Shown in pieces: positions 55,981 through 64,000 of a stretch of 64,000 bases of DNA. The DNA comes from Flavobacterium petrolei. Lineage in GTDB: Bacteria; Bacteroidota; Bacteroidia; Flavobacteriales; Flavobacteriaceae. The position numbers were made by a program, and so were the translations under genes. The first letter of the stretch is position 1, and each line of letters opens with the position of its first letter. The DNA is taken from the NCBI RefSeq assembly GCF_003314435.2, contig NZ_QNVY02000001.1, forward strand, positions 992,001 through 1,056,000. The letters are read 5' to 3'. The notes beneath the pieces were generated by a model. That model had not been told where the DNA came from. It made no database searches and worked only from the letters and a program-made list of their open reading frames with translations.

Positions 55981-56763
55981 TTATTTTCCAGTAAATACTG
56001 CTTTTCTTTTCTCTAAGAAAGCTGTTGTTCCTTCTTTGAAATCTTCTGTTCCAAAGCATTTTCCGAAGGCTTTAATTTCTGCTTCATACCCATTTTTTCC
56101 TTCTTTGAAATTAGCATTGACAGCTTTTATGGCTTTACCAATAGCATACGGAGAGTTCTTGATTATTTTATTGGCAACACTCACACAGTAGTCTAAAAGT
56201 TCGGCTTCTGGAACTACGTGATTCACTAATCCGGTTCTGTATGCATCTTGTGCCGTTACCATATTGGCTGTCATAATCATTTCCATAGCGCGTCCTTTTC
56301 CTATCAATTGTGGCAAACGTTGTGTTCCTCCGTAACCTGGAATTACGCCCAATGAAACTTCAGGCAATCCCATTTTAGCATTTTCGGAAGCGACTCTGAA
56401 ATGACAGGCCATCGCTAATTCTAGTCCGCCACCCAATGCAAAACCATTGACTGCGGCAATTACTGGAGTTTTTAAATTTTCTATGAAATCAAATAATTTT
56501 TCTTGCCCTTCTGCTGCTAATTGCGTTCCTTCTTCAATCGAGAAATGAGCAAATTCTGAAATATCAGCACCGGCTACAAACGCTTTTTCACCGCTTCCCG
56601 TTAAAATAATAACACGAATTTCATCATTTTTTCCTAAGTTTTTAAACGCTTTGTTCAAATCAGAAATCGTCGCAACATTCAGCGCATTTAGTTTTGTAGG
56701 ACGATTGATGGTAATCGTAGCAATGTTATTTTCGGTTGTAATTAAAAGATTTTCGTAGTTCAT
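55981..56763 (-). CDS. Enoyl-CoA hydratase/isomerase
   Basis: The 260-residue crotonase-fold enzyme should hydrate 2-enoyl-CoA in fatty acid or amino acid breakdown. Landmarks are ITINRPTKLNALN at the start, the oxyanion hole segment AFVAGADISEF (about residues 63-73), NGFALGGGLELAMAC with the GGG turn (about 108-122), and the two catalytic glutamates in ELAMACH and LPEVSLGVIPGYGGTQRLPQ. The length is typical. It begins 10 bases after the histidine kinase gene, so the two share a transcript, although no functional link is clear. Confidence 0.92.
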   Translation of the reverse strand: MNYENLLITTENNIATITINRPTKLNALNVATISDLNKAFKNLGKNDEIRVIILTGSGEKAFVAGADISEFAHFSIEEGTQLAAEGQEKLFDFIENLKTPVIAAVNGFALGGGLELAMACHFRVASENAKMGLPEVSLGVIPGYGGTQRLPQLIGKGRAMEMIMTANMVTAQDAYRTGLVNHVVPEAELLDYCVSVANKIIKNSPYAIGKAIKAVNANFKEGKNGYEAEIKAFGKCFGTEDFKEGTTAFLEKRKAVFTGK

Positions 56764-56773
56764 AATTGTAATT

Positions 56774-58246
56774 TTAAGAGTTAATTATTGGAAGTGAAAC
56801 CGTAAAAGTAGTTCCTTTTCCAAATTCAGTTTCAAAGGTAATCGTTCCTTTATAATTTTCGATTATGTTTTTTATTATTCCAAGGCCCAGACCCATTCCG
56901 CTGCTTTTGGTGGTAAATTTAGGTTCGAATATGCGGTCAATATCTTTAGGCTGAATCCCAATTCCGTTGTCAGAAACGGTTATTAATACATTGTTTATTT
57001 CTTTTTTGATACGAACTACAACGGATTTATGTTCTTGTTGTTCTGGAATGGACTGAATGGCATTTTTAGCCAGATTAGTGATAATCCGTATGAGTTGCGT
57101 TCTGTCAATTTTTGAAATAATCTCAGGAGAATCACTTTGGAATTCAATGTAATCCTCGTTGAAAATATCCATGGCCAGCTCTACAACTGCCACAACATTC
57201 AAGGTTTCATTTTGTTGTGCCGGCATCGATGCAAAGTTTGAAAAAGCCGAAGCCACCGCACTCATGGTGTCAATTTGTTGAATCAACGTTTCCGAGTAGT
57301 CGTTCATTTTCTGTTTTACATTGGGATCAGTCGGGTCAAATTTTCGCTGAAAACTCTGAACCGTTAAACGCATTGGCGTAAGCGGATTCTTGATCTCATG
57401 CGCCACTTGTTTCGCCATTTCGCGCCAAGCTTCTTCGCGTTCACTTTGTGCTAATTTGATGGCGCTTTTTTCCAGTTCATCCACCATGCCGTTGTACGCT
57501 TTTATCAAAAGATTTATTTCCTTACTGTTGGCTTCTAAAACAATTTTCTCGTTTTTTTGGTTCAAACTCGTTTCACTCAGCTTATCTGAAATGGTCTTTA
57601 ATGATTTTGTAATGTACGACGACAGGAAATAGGCAAGGGCAAAAGCCATAAGAAGCATGAATGTGTACACTTGCCCAAGACGAATCAAGAAACTTTTGAG
57701 CTCGTTTTCATAATAGCCGTCATCTTCTACATAAGGCAAGTTTAAGATTCCTAGTGGTTTAAACTTGTCATCTTTAATTTGGCTGAAAGCAGAACGGTTC
57801 TTTTTGCCATCGATTGTTTTGATGTCCACGTATCTTTTTTCGATAGAGGAACGAACCAGCTTTAAAATATATTTTGGAATTGGAGGCGCTACTTTATCAA
57901 CAGAAAAGGATTCCTTGGAGGATTTCAACAACTTTCCATCCAAACTGTAAATGTTGATTTCGATGTTGTGAATGTGGGCTAATTCGTGAATTTTATCTTT
58001 AAAAATCAAGTCCAGATTACCCGAGGTCAGCGGATAAGTCGTTGTTGAAAGGATGAAGTTAATGTGTTGTTTTACTGCATTTTCATTGCGGACCAGACGT
58101 TCTTGGTGGTATTCTTTGGCTTCGTTTTTAAATTGGATAATAGAAATCGAAGCCAATATCACAGAAGCCATTAATATCAATACGATCATCGAAAGGAAAA
58201 TCCTGATTCGTAACGAAAGCATTGCTATTTTGAAGCTTTTGAACAT
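56774..58246 (-). CDS. Sensor histidine kinase, NtrY-like with HAMP
   Basis: The 490-residue membrane kinase has a helix at about residues 13-33, a periplasmic sensor domain (about 35-190), a second helix (about 195-215), a HAMP linker, the H-box VAHEIKNPLTPMRLTVQS with the phosphorylated histidine near 284, the N-box NLAKNAIQSIPEQ and the G-boxes DNGIGI and SSGMGLGLGI. The H-box with HEIKNPLTPM is characteristic of the NtrY group. No response regulator gene is adjacent, so its partner is elsewhere. It is followed by enoyl-CoA hydratase and preceded by hemJ on the same strand. Confidence 0.88.
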   Translation of the reverse strand: MFKSFKIAMLSLRIRIFLSMIVLILMASVILASISIIQFKNEAKEYHQERLVRNENAVKQHINFILSTTTYPLTSGNLDLIFKDKIHELAHIHNIEINIYSLDGKLLKSSKESFSVDKVAPPIPKYILKLVRSSIEKRYVDIKTIDGKKNRSAFSQIKDDKFKPLGILNLPYVEDDGYYENELKSFLIRLGQVYTFMLLMAFALAYFLSSYITKSLKTISDKLSETSLNQKNEKIVLEANSKEINLLIKAYNGMVDELEKSAIKLAQSEREEAWREMAKQVAHEIKNPLTPMRLTVQSFQRKFDPTDPNVKQKMNDYSETLIQQIDTMSAVASAFSNFASMPAQQNETLNVVAVVELAMDIFNEDYIEFQSDSPEIISKIDRTQLIRIITNLAKNAIQSIPEQQEHKSVVVRIKKEINNVLITVSDNGIGIQPKDIDRIFEPKFTTKSSGMGLGLGIIKNIIENYKGTITFETEFGKGTTFTVSLPIINS

Positions 58247-58299
58247 GTTTTTTAGTTTACAGTCTCAGTTTCAGTCTCGGTTGGAAACTGCAAATAAAA

Positions 58300-58848
58300 C
58301 TATTTTTTTTCTCTAATTCTTTTGTAAAATTTAAACCCAAGCATTATCAAAATGGAAAAGAGAAAGATTCCAATTACACCATAAATCCAATTGACCGCAT
58401 TTTTTAAAATTACTAAAAAAACCACTGCAAAAAGGATAATTGTTGCGCCTTCGTTCCACAATCTCATGAAATTTGTAGTGTATTTTATCTCGTCATTTTG
58501 TAATTGCTTGAATATTTGTTGGCATTTGGCATGGTATAAATACAATGCAAATACGAAGCCAAGTTTTACGTGCATCCATGGCATTTTTAACCACGCTTGC
58601 CCTAAATCCGTGAAAAATAACATCCAAAAAGCGAAAATACTCGCTAAAACTGCTGACGGCCAAGTGATAATGTACCAAAGACGGTAAGTCATTATTTTGT
58701 ATTGTTTTTGAAGAATTTCTTTCTCTGGCGAAGGCTTGTCTGCTGCTTCTATTTGGTAAACGAATAAGCGCACAATGTAAAATAATCCTGCAAACCATGT
58801 GATTACAAAGATGAGGTGTAAGGATTTAAGGTAATTATAGTATTCCAT
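58300..58848 (-). CDS. hemJ: Protoporphyrinogen IX oxidase, HemJ type
   Basis: The 182-residue protein with four to five membrane helices matches HemJ, the oxygen-independent route that oxidises protoporphyrinogen IX. The opening LKSLHLIFVITWFAGLFYIVRLFVY carries the conserved histidine, and W-x-x-x-K-residues WMHVKLGFVFALYLYH contain further conserved histidines that may bind heme. It is two genes downstream of hemH (ferrochelatase, the next step), with a MATE gene between, and its start overlaps that gene's end by 14 bases. This context strongly supports a heme role. Confidence 0.85.
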   Translation of the reverse strand: MEYYNYLKSLHLIFVITWFAGLFYIVRLFVYQIEAADKPSPEKEILQKQYKIMTYRLWYIITWPSAVLASIFAFWMLFFTDLGQAWLKMPWMHVKLGFVFALYLYHAKCQQIFKQLQNDEIKYTTNFMRLWNEGATIILFAVVFLVILKNAVNWIYGVIGIFLFSILIMLGFKFYKRIREKK

Positions 58849-60190
58849 CGTTAGTTTGAATGAGTTTTGTGTTCATTTCTTTTTTTAGAAAATAGCCAGT
58901 TAAAATCGTTGATAAAACATCCGCGATTGGGAATGCAATCCATACGCCAAAAATACCTAAAAAATTTGGTAGAATCAGCACTAACGGAATCAGGAAAAAT
59001 CCTTGTTTGCTTAGCGTCAAAAGCAAAGCTTTTTTTGCTTTTCCTGCTGCTTGAAAATAAGCTGCACCAATGAGTTGAACAGCAATAATTGGCGAAGCCG
59101 CAAAAACCCAGCGCAACGCTTCCGGAGTTTGGTCAATTACGAGTGGATCAGTCGTAAAAACGGCAACAATAGGTTTGGCAAAAATTAGAATAACCACAAA
59201 AATCAGCGAGGCTAAAATGGCAGCATATTTTATTGAAAGCAGTACACTTTCTTTCACTCTTGAATAATTTCCCGCACCATAATTGAATCCTGCAATTGGC
59301 AAAAATCCCTGTGTAATTCCCAGAATTGGAAACAAGGCAAACATCAGCATTCGGCTTATAATTCCATAAATCGCAACGGAATGTTCGCCACCGTAGGTAT
59401 ATAAAGTATGGTTCAGTATGATGGATAAAATGCTCACGACGCCTTGTCTCGAAAACGTGACGAAACTCAGCTCAGAAATTTCTTTGACAATGGGCATTTT
59501 AAATTTAAAATGCTTCATTTTTAATTGCAGTTCGCTTTTGAAAACAAAAAACCAAAGCACAAACAAGAAACAGGTAAAATAAGATATGGCTGTAGCCAAA
59601 GCAGCGCCAAACATTCCTAAATCTAAGTATTTAATAAAAAGTATATCCAGTGCAATATTGACAAATGCAGGAATAATCATGGCGACCATTGCGAACTTGG
59701 CTTTGCCTTCTGCACGGATTACGTTATTTCCCATCATGCAAAGTGCCAAAAACGGAACACTTATAATTATCGGAATAAAAAATTCTTTAGCGGGTTTCAC
59801 AATAGCGCCTTTAGCACCAAAAAGCATTAGCATTTCATCACTAAAAAAAAGACCAAAAACCACAAAAACTGATGCTAATAAAAAAGTCATCATGATTTGA
59901 TTGCCAAAGGTATGCAATGCTTTTTCCTTGTGATTGGCTCCCAATGCTCTGGAAAGTACGGAACCTCCGCCCACACCAATTGCCATTCCCAAAGAAGAAA
60001 TCAAAAAGGTGATGGGCAAAACTACAGTTACCGCCGCAATGGCTAAAGAACCAATCCATTGACCCACAAAGATGGTGTCAATTAAAATATTAACCGACAT
60101 GAATAAAATCCCAATAGAAGACGGGACTGCTTGTTTTATCAAGAGTTTTTTGATGTCCTGAGTTCCTAACTCATCGGCGGTAACAGCCAT
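58835..60190 (-). CDS. MATE family efflux transporter
   Basis: The 451-residue protein has about twelve transmembrane helices in the MATE layout. The start IKKLLIKQAVPSSIGILFMS and the segments IDTIFVGQWIGSLAIAAVTV, GVGGGSVLSRALGA and FLPIAGFNYGAG are typical. Members export cationic drugs or toxic metabolites in exchange for H+ or Na+. Here it lies in an operon between hemH (adjacent, no gap) and hemJ (14-base overlap), so export of porphyrins or heme-related compounds is a plausible but unproved role. The substrate cannot be read from sequence. Confidence 0.88.
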   Translation of the reverse strand: MAVTADELGTQDIKKLLIKQAVPSSIGILFMSVNILIDTIFVGQWIGSLAIAAVTVVLPITFLISSLGMAIGVGGGSVLSRALGANHKEKALHTFGNQIMMTFLLASVFVVFGLFFSDEMLMLFGAKGAIVKPAKEFFIPIIISVPFLALCMMGNNVIRAEGKAKFAMVAMIIPAFVNIALDILFIKYLDLGMFGAALATAISYFTCFLFVLWFFVFKSELQLKMKHFKFKMPIVKEISELSFVTFSRQGVVSILSIILNHTLYTYGGEHSVAIYGIISRMLMFALFPILGITQGFLPIAGFNYGAGNYSRVKESVLLSIKYAAILASLIFVVILIFAKPIVAVFTTDPLVIDQTPEALRWVFAASPIIAVQLIGAAYFQAAGKAKKALLLTLSKQGFFLIPLVLILPNFLGIFGVWIAFPIADVLSTILTGYFLKKEMNTKLIQTNDGIL

Positions 60191-61252
60191 TTAAGCATTA
60201 GTTTTTTCGGAATTAACTTCTTTTTTGATGGATGAAGAGGCGTTCGACCAATTTGAAATCCAGTTGCTCACGGTTTTACACCAGTCATCACCGTCATTCA
60301 AACATGGAATTGCTTTGAAGTTTTCTCCTCCGTGAACTTTAAATTCATGATTGGCTTCCATGGCAATTTCTTCCAAAGTTTCCAAACAATCCGATACAAA
60401 AGCAGGCGTTACAACAGCAAGATTTTTAATTCCCTTTTCAGGCATTTTGTTCACTTCTACATCCGTGTATGGTGTTAGCCATTTATCTCCTGCCAAGCGC
60501 GATTGAAAAGTCTGGCTGTATTTTCCTTCTGGGATACCCAGTAATTTTACCACTTGTTTGGTCGTTTCGTAACATTGGTGACGGTAACAAAATTCATGTG
60601 CCGGCGAAGGCGTGTTGCAACAAGAGCCGTCAATTTTGCAATGTGATTTGGTGATATCTGTCTTGCGAATGTGACGCTCCGGAATTCCGTGGTAGGAGAA
60701 TAATAAATGATCGTAATCATAACCTTCTAAATGTCCTTTGATTGAATCAGCAAGGTTTTGTAAATAATCAGGTTTGTTATAAAAAGCAGGAACAATCGTA
60801 AATTTCATTTCTGGGAAATATTTTTGACGGTGTTCTTCAGCTAATTCTAATATTGTGGTCGTAGACGCCATTGCATGTTGCGGATACAAAGGGAAAAGCA
60901 GCACTTCGTTCACGCCTTTGTCATGTAGTTCTTGTAAACCAGATAATAACGACGGATTTCCGTAACGCATAGCTAAGGAAACGGGAACGTCAACTAGCTT
61001 TTGTACTTTTTCGTGCATTCTTTTGGAAATAACAACCAATGGAGAACCTTCGTCCCACCATATTTTTGCGTAAGCGGCAGCTGATTTTTTAGGTCTTGTT
61101 TGTAGAATTATTCCACGAACTAATAATGCTCGCAACAAAAACGGAACGTCAATTACGTATTTGTCCATTAAAAATTCATCTAAATATGGTTTTACATCTT
61201 TAGCAGTTGGACTTTCCGGAGAACCTAAATTAACTAATAATACACCTTTCAT
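60191..61252 (-). CDS. hemH: Ferrochelatase with internal cysteine cluster
   Basis: The 353-residue enzyme inserts Fe2+ into protoporphyrin IX, the last step of heme synthesis. Landmarks are VNLGSPESPTAKDVKPYL at the start, MRYGNPSLLSGL, FPLYPQHAMASTTT, and the catalytic histidine in LLFSYHGIPERHIRKTD (H188). After this, residues 205-227 hold five cysteines (C205, C211, C212, C222, C227), the place where some bacterial ferrochelatases ligate a [2Fe-2S] cluster from an internal segment. The C-terminal part is asn/lys rich. It leads the hemH-MATE-hemJ operon; a -7 box candidate is at 61273-61280. Confidence 0.95.
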   Translation of the reverse strand: MKGVLLVNLGSPESPTAKDVKPYLDEFLMDKYVIDVPFLLRALLVRGIILQTRPKKSAAAYAKIWWDEGSPLVVISKRMHEKVQKLVDVPVSLAMRYGNPSLLSGLQELHDKGVNEVLLFPLYPQHAMASTTTILELAEEHRQKYFPEMKFTIVPAFYNKPDYLQNLADSIKGHLEGYDYDHLLFSYHGIPERHIRKTDITKSHCKIDGSCCNTPSPAHEFCYRHQCYETTKQVVKLLGIPEGKYSQTFQSRLAGDKWLTPYTDVEVNKMPEKGIKNLAVVTPAFVSDCLETLEEIAMEANHEFKVHGGENFKAIPCLNDGDDWCKTVSNWISNWSNASSSIKKEVNSEKTNA

Positions 61253-61272
61253 GTTGTCTTTTTTTGTTGGTA

Positions 61273-61280
61273 CAAAAGTA
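61273..61280 (-). promoter_or_regulatory. Candidate -7 box of hemH
   Basis: The minus strand reads TACTTTTG, matching TAnnTTTG, 20 bases before the hemH ATG. No clear -33 element. Confidence 0.35.
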
Positions 61281-61351
61281 ATTAAACTTACTTTTTTATA
61301 AATTGTGATTAACTATTTTTTATTTATTGTTTAATATAAGAAATCAATTGT

Positions 61352-62227
61352 TTACGGCATATTTGGGTTGATTGACATCAAATATTTTTTGGGCGTAGTG
61401 GCAAATTTCTTTTTGAATGCCGCTATGAAATGACTTCCTGTGCTGTACCCAATTTTCAATCCTACTTCATTTACGTTATAGGAACCGCTGTCGAGCAATT
61501 TTCGGGCGAAATCCATTTTGTAGTCAAATAGAAACCCATAAACCGTATCGCCATAAATTTGTTTGAAACCCATTTTTAGTTTCTTTAAATTCAAACCTAT
61601 TTCATCTGCTAATTCCTGTAATCCTGGCGGTTCGGCCATGTTTGCAATGATGATTTCTTTGGCTTTTTTGATTTTTATTACATTGTCCTCGTCTATTAAA
61701 AACGGACATTGTTCTGCGTTTGGATCTTCGGTTCTATTGAAATATAGGCTCAATAATTCGTATCCTTTTCCTTTGTAATACAGGTTTTTTATCGACGGAT
61801 GCAAGCTGTAATGGAATAGTTGCGATAAAACAATTGCCATCGATGGACTTATATTTCCTTCGTTATAATATTTTTTATCTTTATTATCAGCACTTAAAAA
61901 AGTAATATAATCCGCTTCTGTCGAAAATAAAGCATGAAACTTCTTAATAGATATAATCACAGATATCACCCAGGAATTTGGGGCTAATTCCAGATTTAAT
62001 GGCAATTCCTTTTGTGGGTTGTATAAAAGCAATGATTTTTCCTCTTTCAATTCCAAAGCATAATTCCCTTGATTGAAGATAAACTTCGCATTTCCTTTTA
62101 ATCCAAAATGAAACTGAATCAATCCACTGCTCACTTCACGCTGGGCTTGAAAGGCAATGGTACTGTCATTCTGAAAGCGAATGAGCGTAAAGTCATCTTC
62201 AATTTTTATAATTTCCTGAGAACCCAT
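61352..62227 (-). CDS. AraC family transcriptional regulator
   Basis: The 291-residue protein has a variable N-terminal sensing part (about residues 1-185) and an AraC-type double helix-turn-helix at the C-terminus (about 190-287). The second HTH reads NVNEVGLKIGYSTGSHFIAAFKK, which fits the family's FxxxFKK ending. It lies between hemH and hemA: hemH runs leftward behind it, and hemA runs rightward from the other side. This suggests it controls the heme genes, perhaps in response to iron or heme. The N-terminal domain has no recognisable ligand site. Confidence 0.85.
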   Translation of the reverse strand: MGSQEIIKIEDDFTLIRFQNDSTIAFQAQREVSSGLIQFHFGLKGNAKFIFNQGNYALELKEEKSLLLYNPQKELPLNLELAPNSWVISVIISIKKFHALFSTEADYITFLSADNKDKKYYNEGNISPSMAIVLSQLFHYSLHPSIKNLYYKGKGYELLSLYFNRTEDPNAEQCPFLIDEDNVIKIKKAKEIIIANMAEPPGLQELADEIGLNLKKLKMGFKQIYGDTVYGFLFDYKMDFARKLLDSGSYNVNEVGLKIGYSTGSHFIAAFKKKFATTPKKYLMSINPNMP

Positions 62228-62422
62228 AGCGATGTTTTTTTAATATGAAAATCATAATTATCAAACCTTTTTATTTAGAACAACTCTAAATAGTTTAATT
62301 CAAACGACTTGATTTCACTACAAAAATAGATTTTTTTACCGTAAAATAAGCCATTAGAATTAAAAAATCACTAAGCGATACAAAAAGAACTTCTAGCGTT
62401 ACTTTTATAAAAACTATAATGA

Positions 62423-62430
62423 TAATTTTG
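62423..62430 (+). promoter_or_regulatory. Candidate -7 box of hemA
   Basis: TAATTTTG matches TAnnTTTG and is 25 bases before the hemA ATG, giving a short leader. No clear -33 TTG; it lies in the 228-base divergent region shared with the AraC gene. Confidence 0.35.
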
Positions 62431-62455
62431 TTCCACTTTCTTGAAAAGTGCAAAT

Positions 62456-63712
62456 ATGGAAAACAATAACACATCAAAGCATCACTATTTTTACGCAGTT
62501 GGATTGAGCTATAAAAAAGCAGATGCTGAGATTAGAGGTAAGTTTAGTTTAGACGCTGCTGCAAAAACGCGTTTGCTGGAACAAGCTAAGAATGAAGGAA
62601 TAGAGAGTTTAATAGTCACTTCTACCTGCAACCGTACTGAAATTTACGGTTATGCGGAACATCCCTTTCAATTAATCAAATTAATTTGCGAGAATAGTCA
62701 AGGCTCTGTTGAAGCGTTTCAAAAGGTAGGTTTTGTCTATAAGAATCAGGAAGCCATCAGCCACATGTTTCGTGTAGGAACTGGTTTAGACAGTCAGATT
62801 CTGGGTGATTTTGAAATTATCGCACAAATAAGAAATTCCTTTTCACAGTCAAAATCGTTGGGTTTAGCCAATGCTTTTATGGAAAGATTAGTGAATGCAG
62901 TTATCCAAGCTAGTAAAAAAATAAAAACAGATACAGAAATTAGTTCTGGCGCTACTTCGGTTTCTTTTGCCGCAGTTCGCTATATTATCAACAATGTGCA
63001 AGACATTGGAAACAAAAACATCCTCTTGTTTGGTACCGGAAAAATTGGTAGAAATACGTGTGAAAATTTAGTAAAACATACTAAAAACGAACATATTACG
63101 CTAATCAACAGAACCAAAGAGAAAGCAGAGAAATTAGCCGGAAAGTTAAATTTAATCGTAAAAGATTATTCTGAACTGCATTTGGAACTACAAAAAGCAG
63201 ATGTTGTTGTGGTAGCGACCGGTGCACAAAACCCTACTATTGACAAAGCGATTCTGAATTTGAAAAAACCAATGTTGATTTTGGATTTATCGATTCCGAA
63301 AAACGTGGATGAAAATGTGGAAGAAATTGATGGTGTTACCTTGATTCACATGGATTATTTGTCACAACTAACAGACGAAACTTTAGAAAATAGAAAAAAA
63401 CACATTCCTGCTGCTGAGGCGATCATCGAAGAAATTAAAGAGGAGTTTATAACTTGGACCAAAGGCAGAAAATTTGCACCGACAATCAATGCTTTGAAAG
63501 CAAAATTGAATGCGATAAAAACATCTGAATTAGATTTCCAAAGTAGAAAGATTTCAAATTTCAATGAAGAGCAAGCGGAGATTATCAGCAACAGAATTAT
63601 CCAAAAAATAACGACTCATTTCGCTAATCATTTGAAAGATGATGATACTATGGTAGATGAAAGTATTGAATGGATTGAGAAAGTTTTCAAAATAGGAGCG
63701 ACTACAAGATAA
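62456..63712 (+). CDS. hemA: Glutamyl-tRNA reductase
   Basis: The 418-residue enzyme reduces glutamyl-tRNA to glutamate-1-semialdehyde with NADPH, the first committed step of heme synthesis. The catalytic cysteine is in STCNRTEIYG (about residue 48), HMFRVGTGLDSQILGD is the central conserved segment, and LFGTGKIGRNTCENL is the NADPH fold. DLSIPKNVDE and the C-terminal dimerisation helices follow. I chose the ATG at 62456; an in-frame TTG at 62441 would add five residues and is unlikely. It overlaps the hemC start by one base (TAATG), so translation is coupled. A length of 418 is normal. Confidence 0.95.
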   Translation: MENNNTSKHHYFYAVGLSYKKADAEIRGKFSLDAAAKTRLLEQAKNEGIESLIVTSTCNRTEIYGYAEHPFQLIKLICENSQGSVEAFQKVGFVYKNQEAISHMFRVGTGLDSQILGDFEIIAQIRNSFSQSKSLGLANAFMERLVNAVIQASKKIKTDTEISSGATSVSFAAVRYIINNVQDIGNKNILLFGTGKIGRNTCENLVKHTKNEHITLINRTKEKAEKLAGKLNLIVKDYSELHLELQKADVVVVATGAQNPTIDKAILNLKKPMLILDLSIPKNVDENVEEIDGVTLIHMDYLSQLTDETLENRKKHIPAAEAIIEEIKEEFITWTKGRKFAPTINALKAKLNAIKTSELDFQSRKISNFNEEQAEIISNRIIQKITTHFANHLKDDDTMVDESIEWIEKVFKIGATTR

Positions 63713-64000
63713 TGAGCAAAACAATACGAATAGGAACTCGCGATAGCGAACTCGCGCTTTGGCAAGCCCATACCGTCGAAAAAAAACTAAATGATTTAGG
63801 CTATAAAACCGAAATTTTAGCGGTAAAATCACAAGGAGATATCATCCTTGACAAACCACTTTACGAATTAGGAATCACAGGAATTTTTACTAAAACGCTT
63901 GATATCGCCATGATAAATGGCGATGTTGATATTGCGGTGCATTCCATGAAAGATGTTCCTACGGCTTTGCCAATAGGAATTGTTCAGGCGGCTGTTCTGG
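63712..64000 (+). CDS. hemC: Hydroxymethylbilane synthase (porphobilinogen deaminase), N-terminal fragment
   Basis: The first 96 codons are present; the rest runs off the right edge. The enzyme joins four porphobilinogens into hydroxymethylbilane. The start IRIGTRDSELALWQAH, the KSQGD motif, GITGIFTKTLDIAMINGDVDIAVHSMKDVP-type region and its AVHSMKDVPT core are diagnostic. The dipyrromethane-cofactor cysteine lies beyond the window. The ATG overlaps the hemA stop by one base, so it is the second gene of a heme operon that probably continues to the right. Confidence 0.95.
   Translation, partial: MSKTIRIGTRDSELALWQAHTVEKKLNDLGYKTEILAVKSQGDIILDKPLYELGITGIFTKTLDIAMINGDVDIAVHSMKDVPTALPIGIVQAAVL

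Noticed and set aside
1-64000. tRNA, rRNA, insertion sequences, transposases or prophage genes
   Set aside because: I looked for their typical sequences and proteins and saw none.

Overview
The window is AT-rich chromosomal DNA from a gliding member of the Bacteroidetes, most likely a Flavobacterium. The evidence is a large SprB-type gliding adhesin with PorP/SprF partners, type IX secretion (T9SS) C-terminal sorting domains, few Shine-Dalgarno-like sites, and several candidate promoters of the Bacteroidetes type (TTG, then TAnnTTTG). I saw no rRNA, tRNA, CRISPR array, insertion sequence or phage gene.

Layout. (1) 1-2394, minus strand: the start of recA, then an acyl-CoA thioesterase, a DoxX-like membrane protein and the DNA polymerase III delta-prime subunit. 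(2) 2747-25254, plus strand: a gliding/secretion locus. It holds a small exported protein, a beta-helix-like secreted protein, a protein with a CHU_C sorting domain (sprC-like position), a PorP/SprF barrel fused to a giant Ala/Lys/Asp repeat arm and a SPOR-like end (sprD-like), a 4827-residue SprB-like adhesin with about forty repeats, and SprF. The order matches the sprC-sprD-sprB-sprF operon of F. johnsoniae. (3) 25696-35502: mostly housekeeping genes, namely pgk, a four-LysM MltD-type transglycosylase, a DUF4837-like lipoprotein, an ElaA-type acetyltransferase, an S41 protease, rnpA, plsC, an acyl-ACP desaturase and an HD-domain hydrolase.

(4) 35861-53945, minus strand: a 15-gene exopolysaccharide operon that reads from ugd to a beta-propeller gene. 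It supplies UDP-glucuronate and UDP-xylose (ugd, UXS), an initiating phosphoglycosyltransferase fused to a degenerate receiver domain, a free CheY-like receiver, a one-repeat TolC-like protein, a Wzc-like co-polymerase with a decayed kinase domain, a Wzx-like flippase, a Wzy-like polymerase, four further glycosyltransferases, an acyltransferase, and a phosphoribosyltransferase-HAD fusion that may add ribofuranose. A solo Hpt protein lies just upstream, which suggests phosphorelay control. (5) 55433-64000: a small unknown protein, enoyl-CoA hydratase, an NtrY-like histidine kinase, hemJ, a MATE transporter and hemH on the minus strand, an AraC-type regulator, and divergently hemA and the start of hemC, so this end is a heme-synthesis neighbourhood.

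The most interesting points are the barrel-repeat-SPOR fusion, the receiver/sugar-transferase fusion with a four-cysteine insertion, the phosphoribosyltransferase-HAD fusion, and an export system with a kinase-dead-looking Wzc and no Wza. All family assignments were made by reading the protein sequences without database searches.
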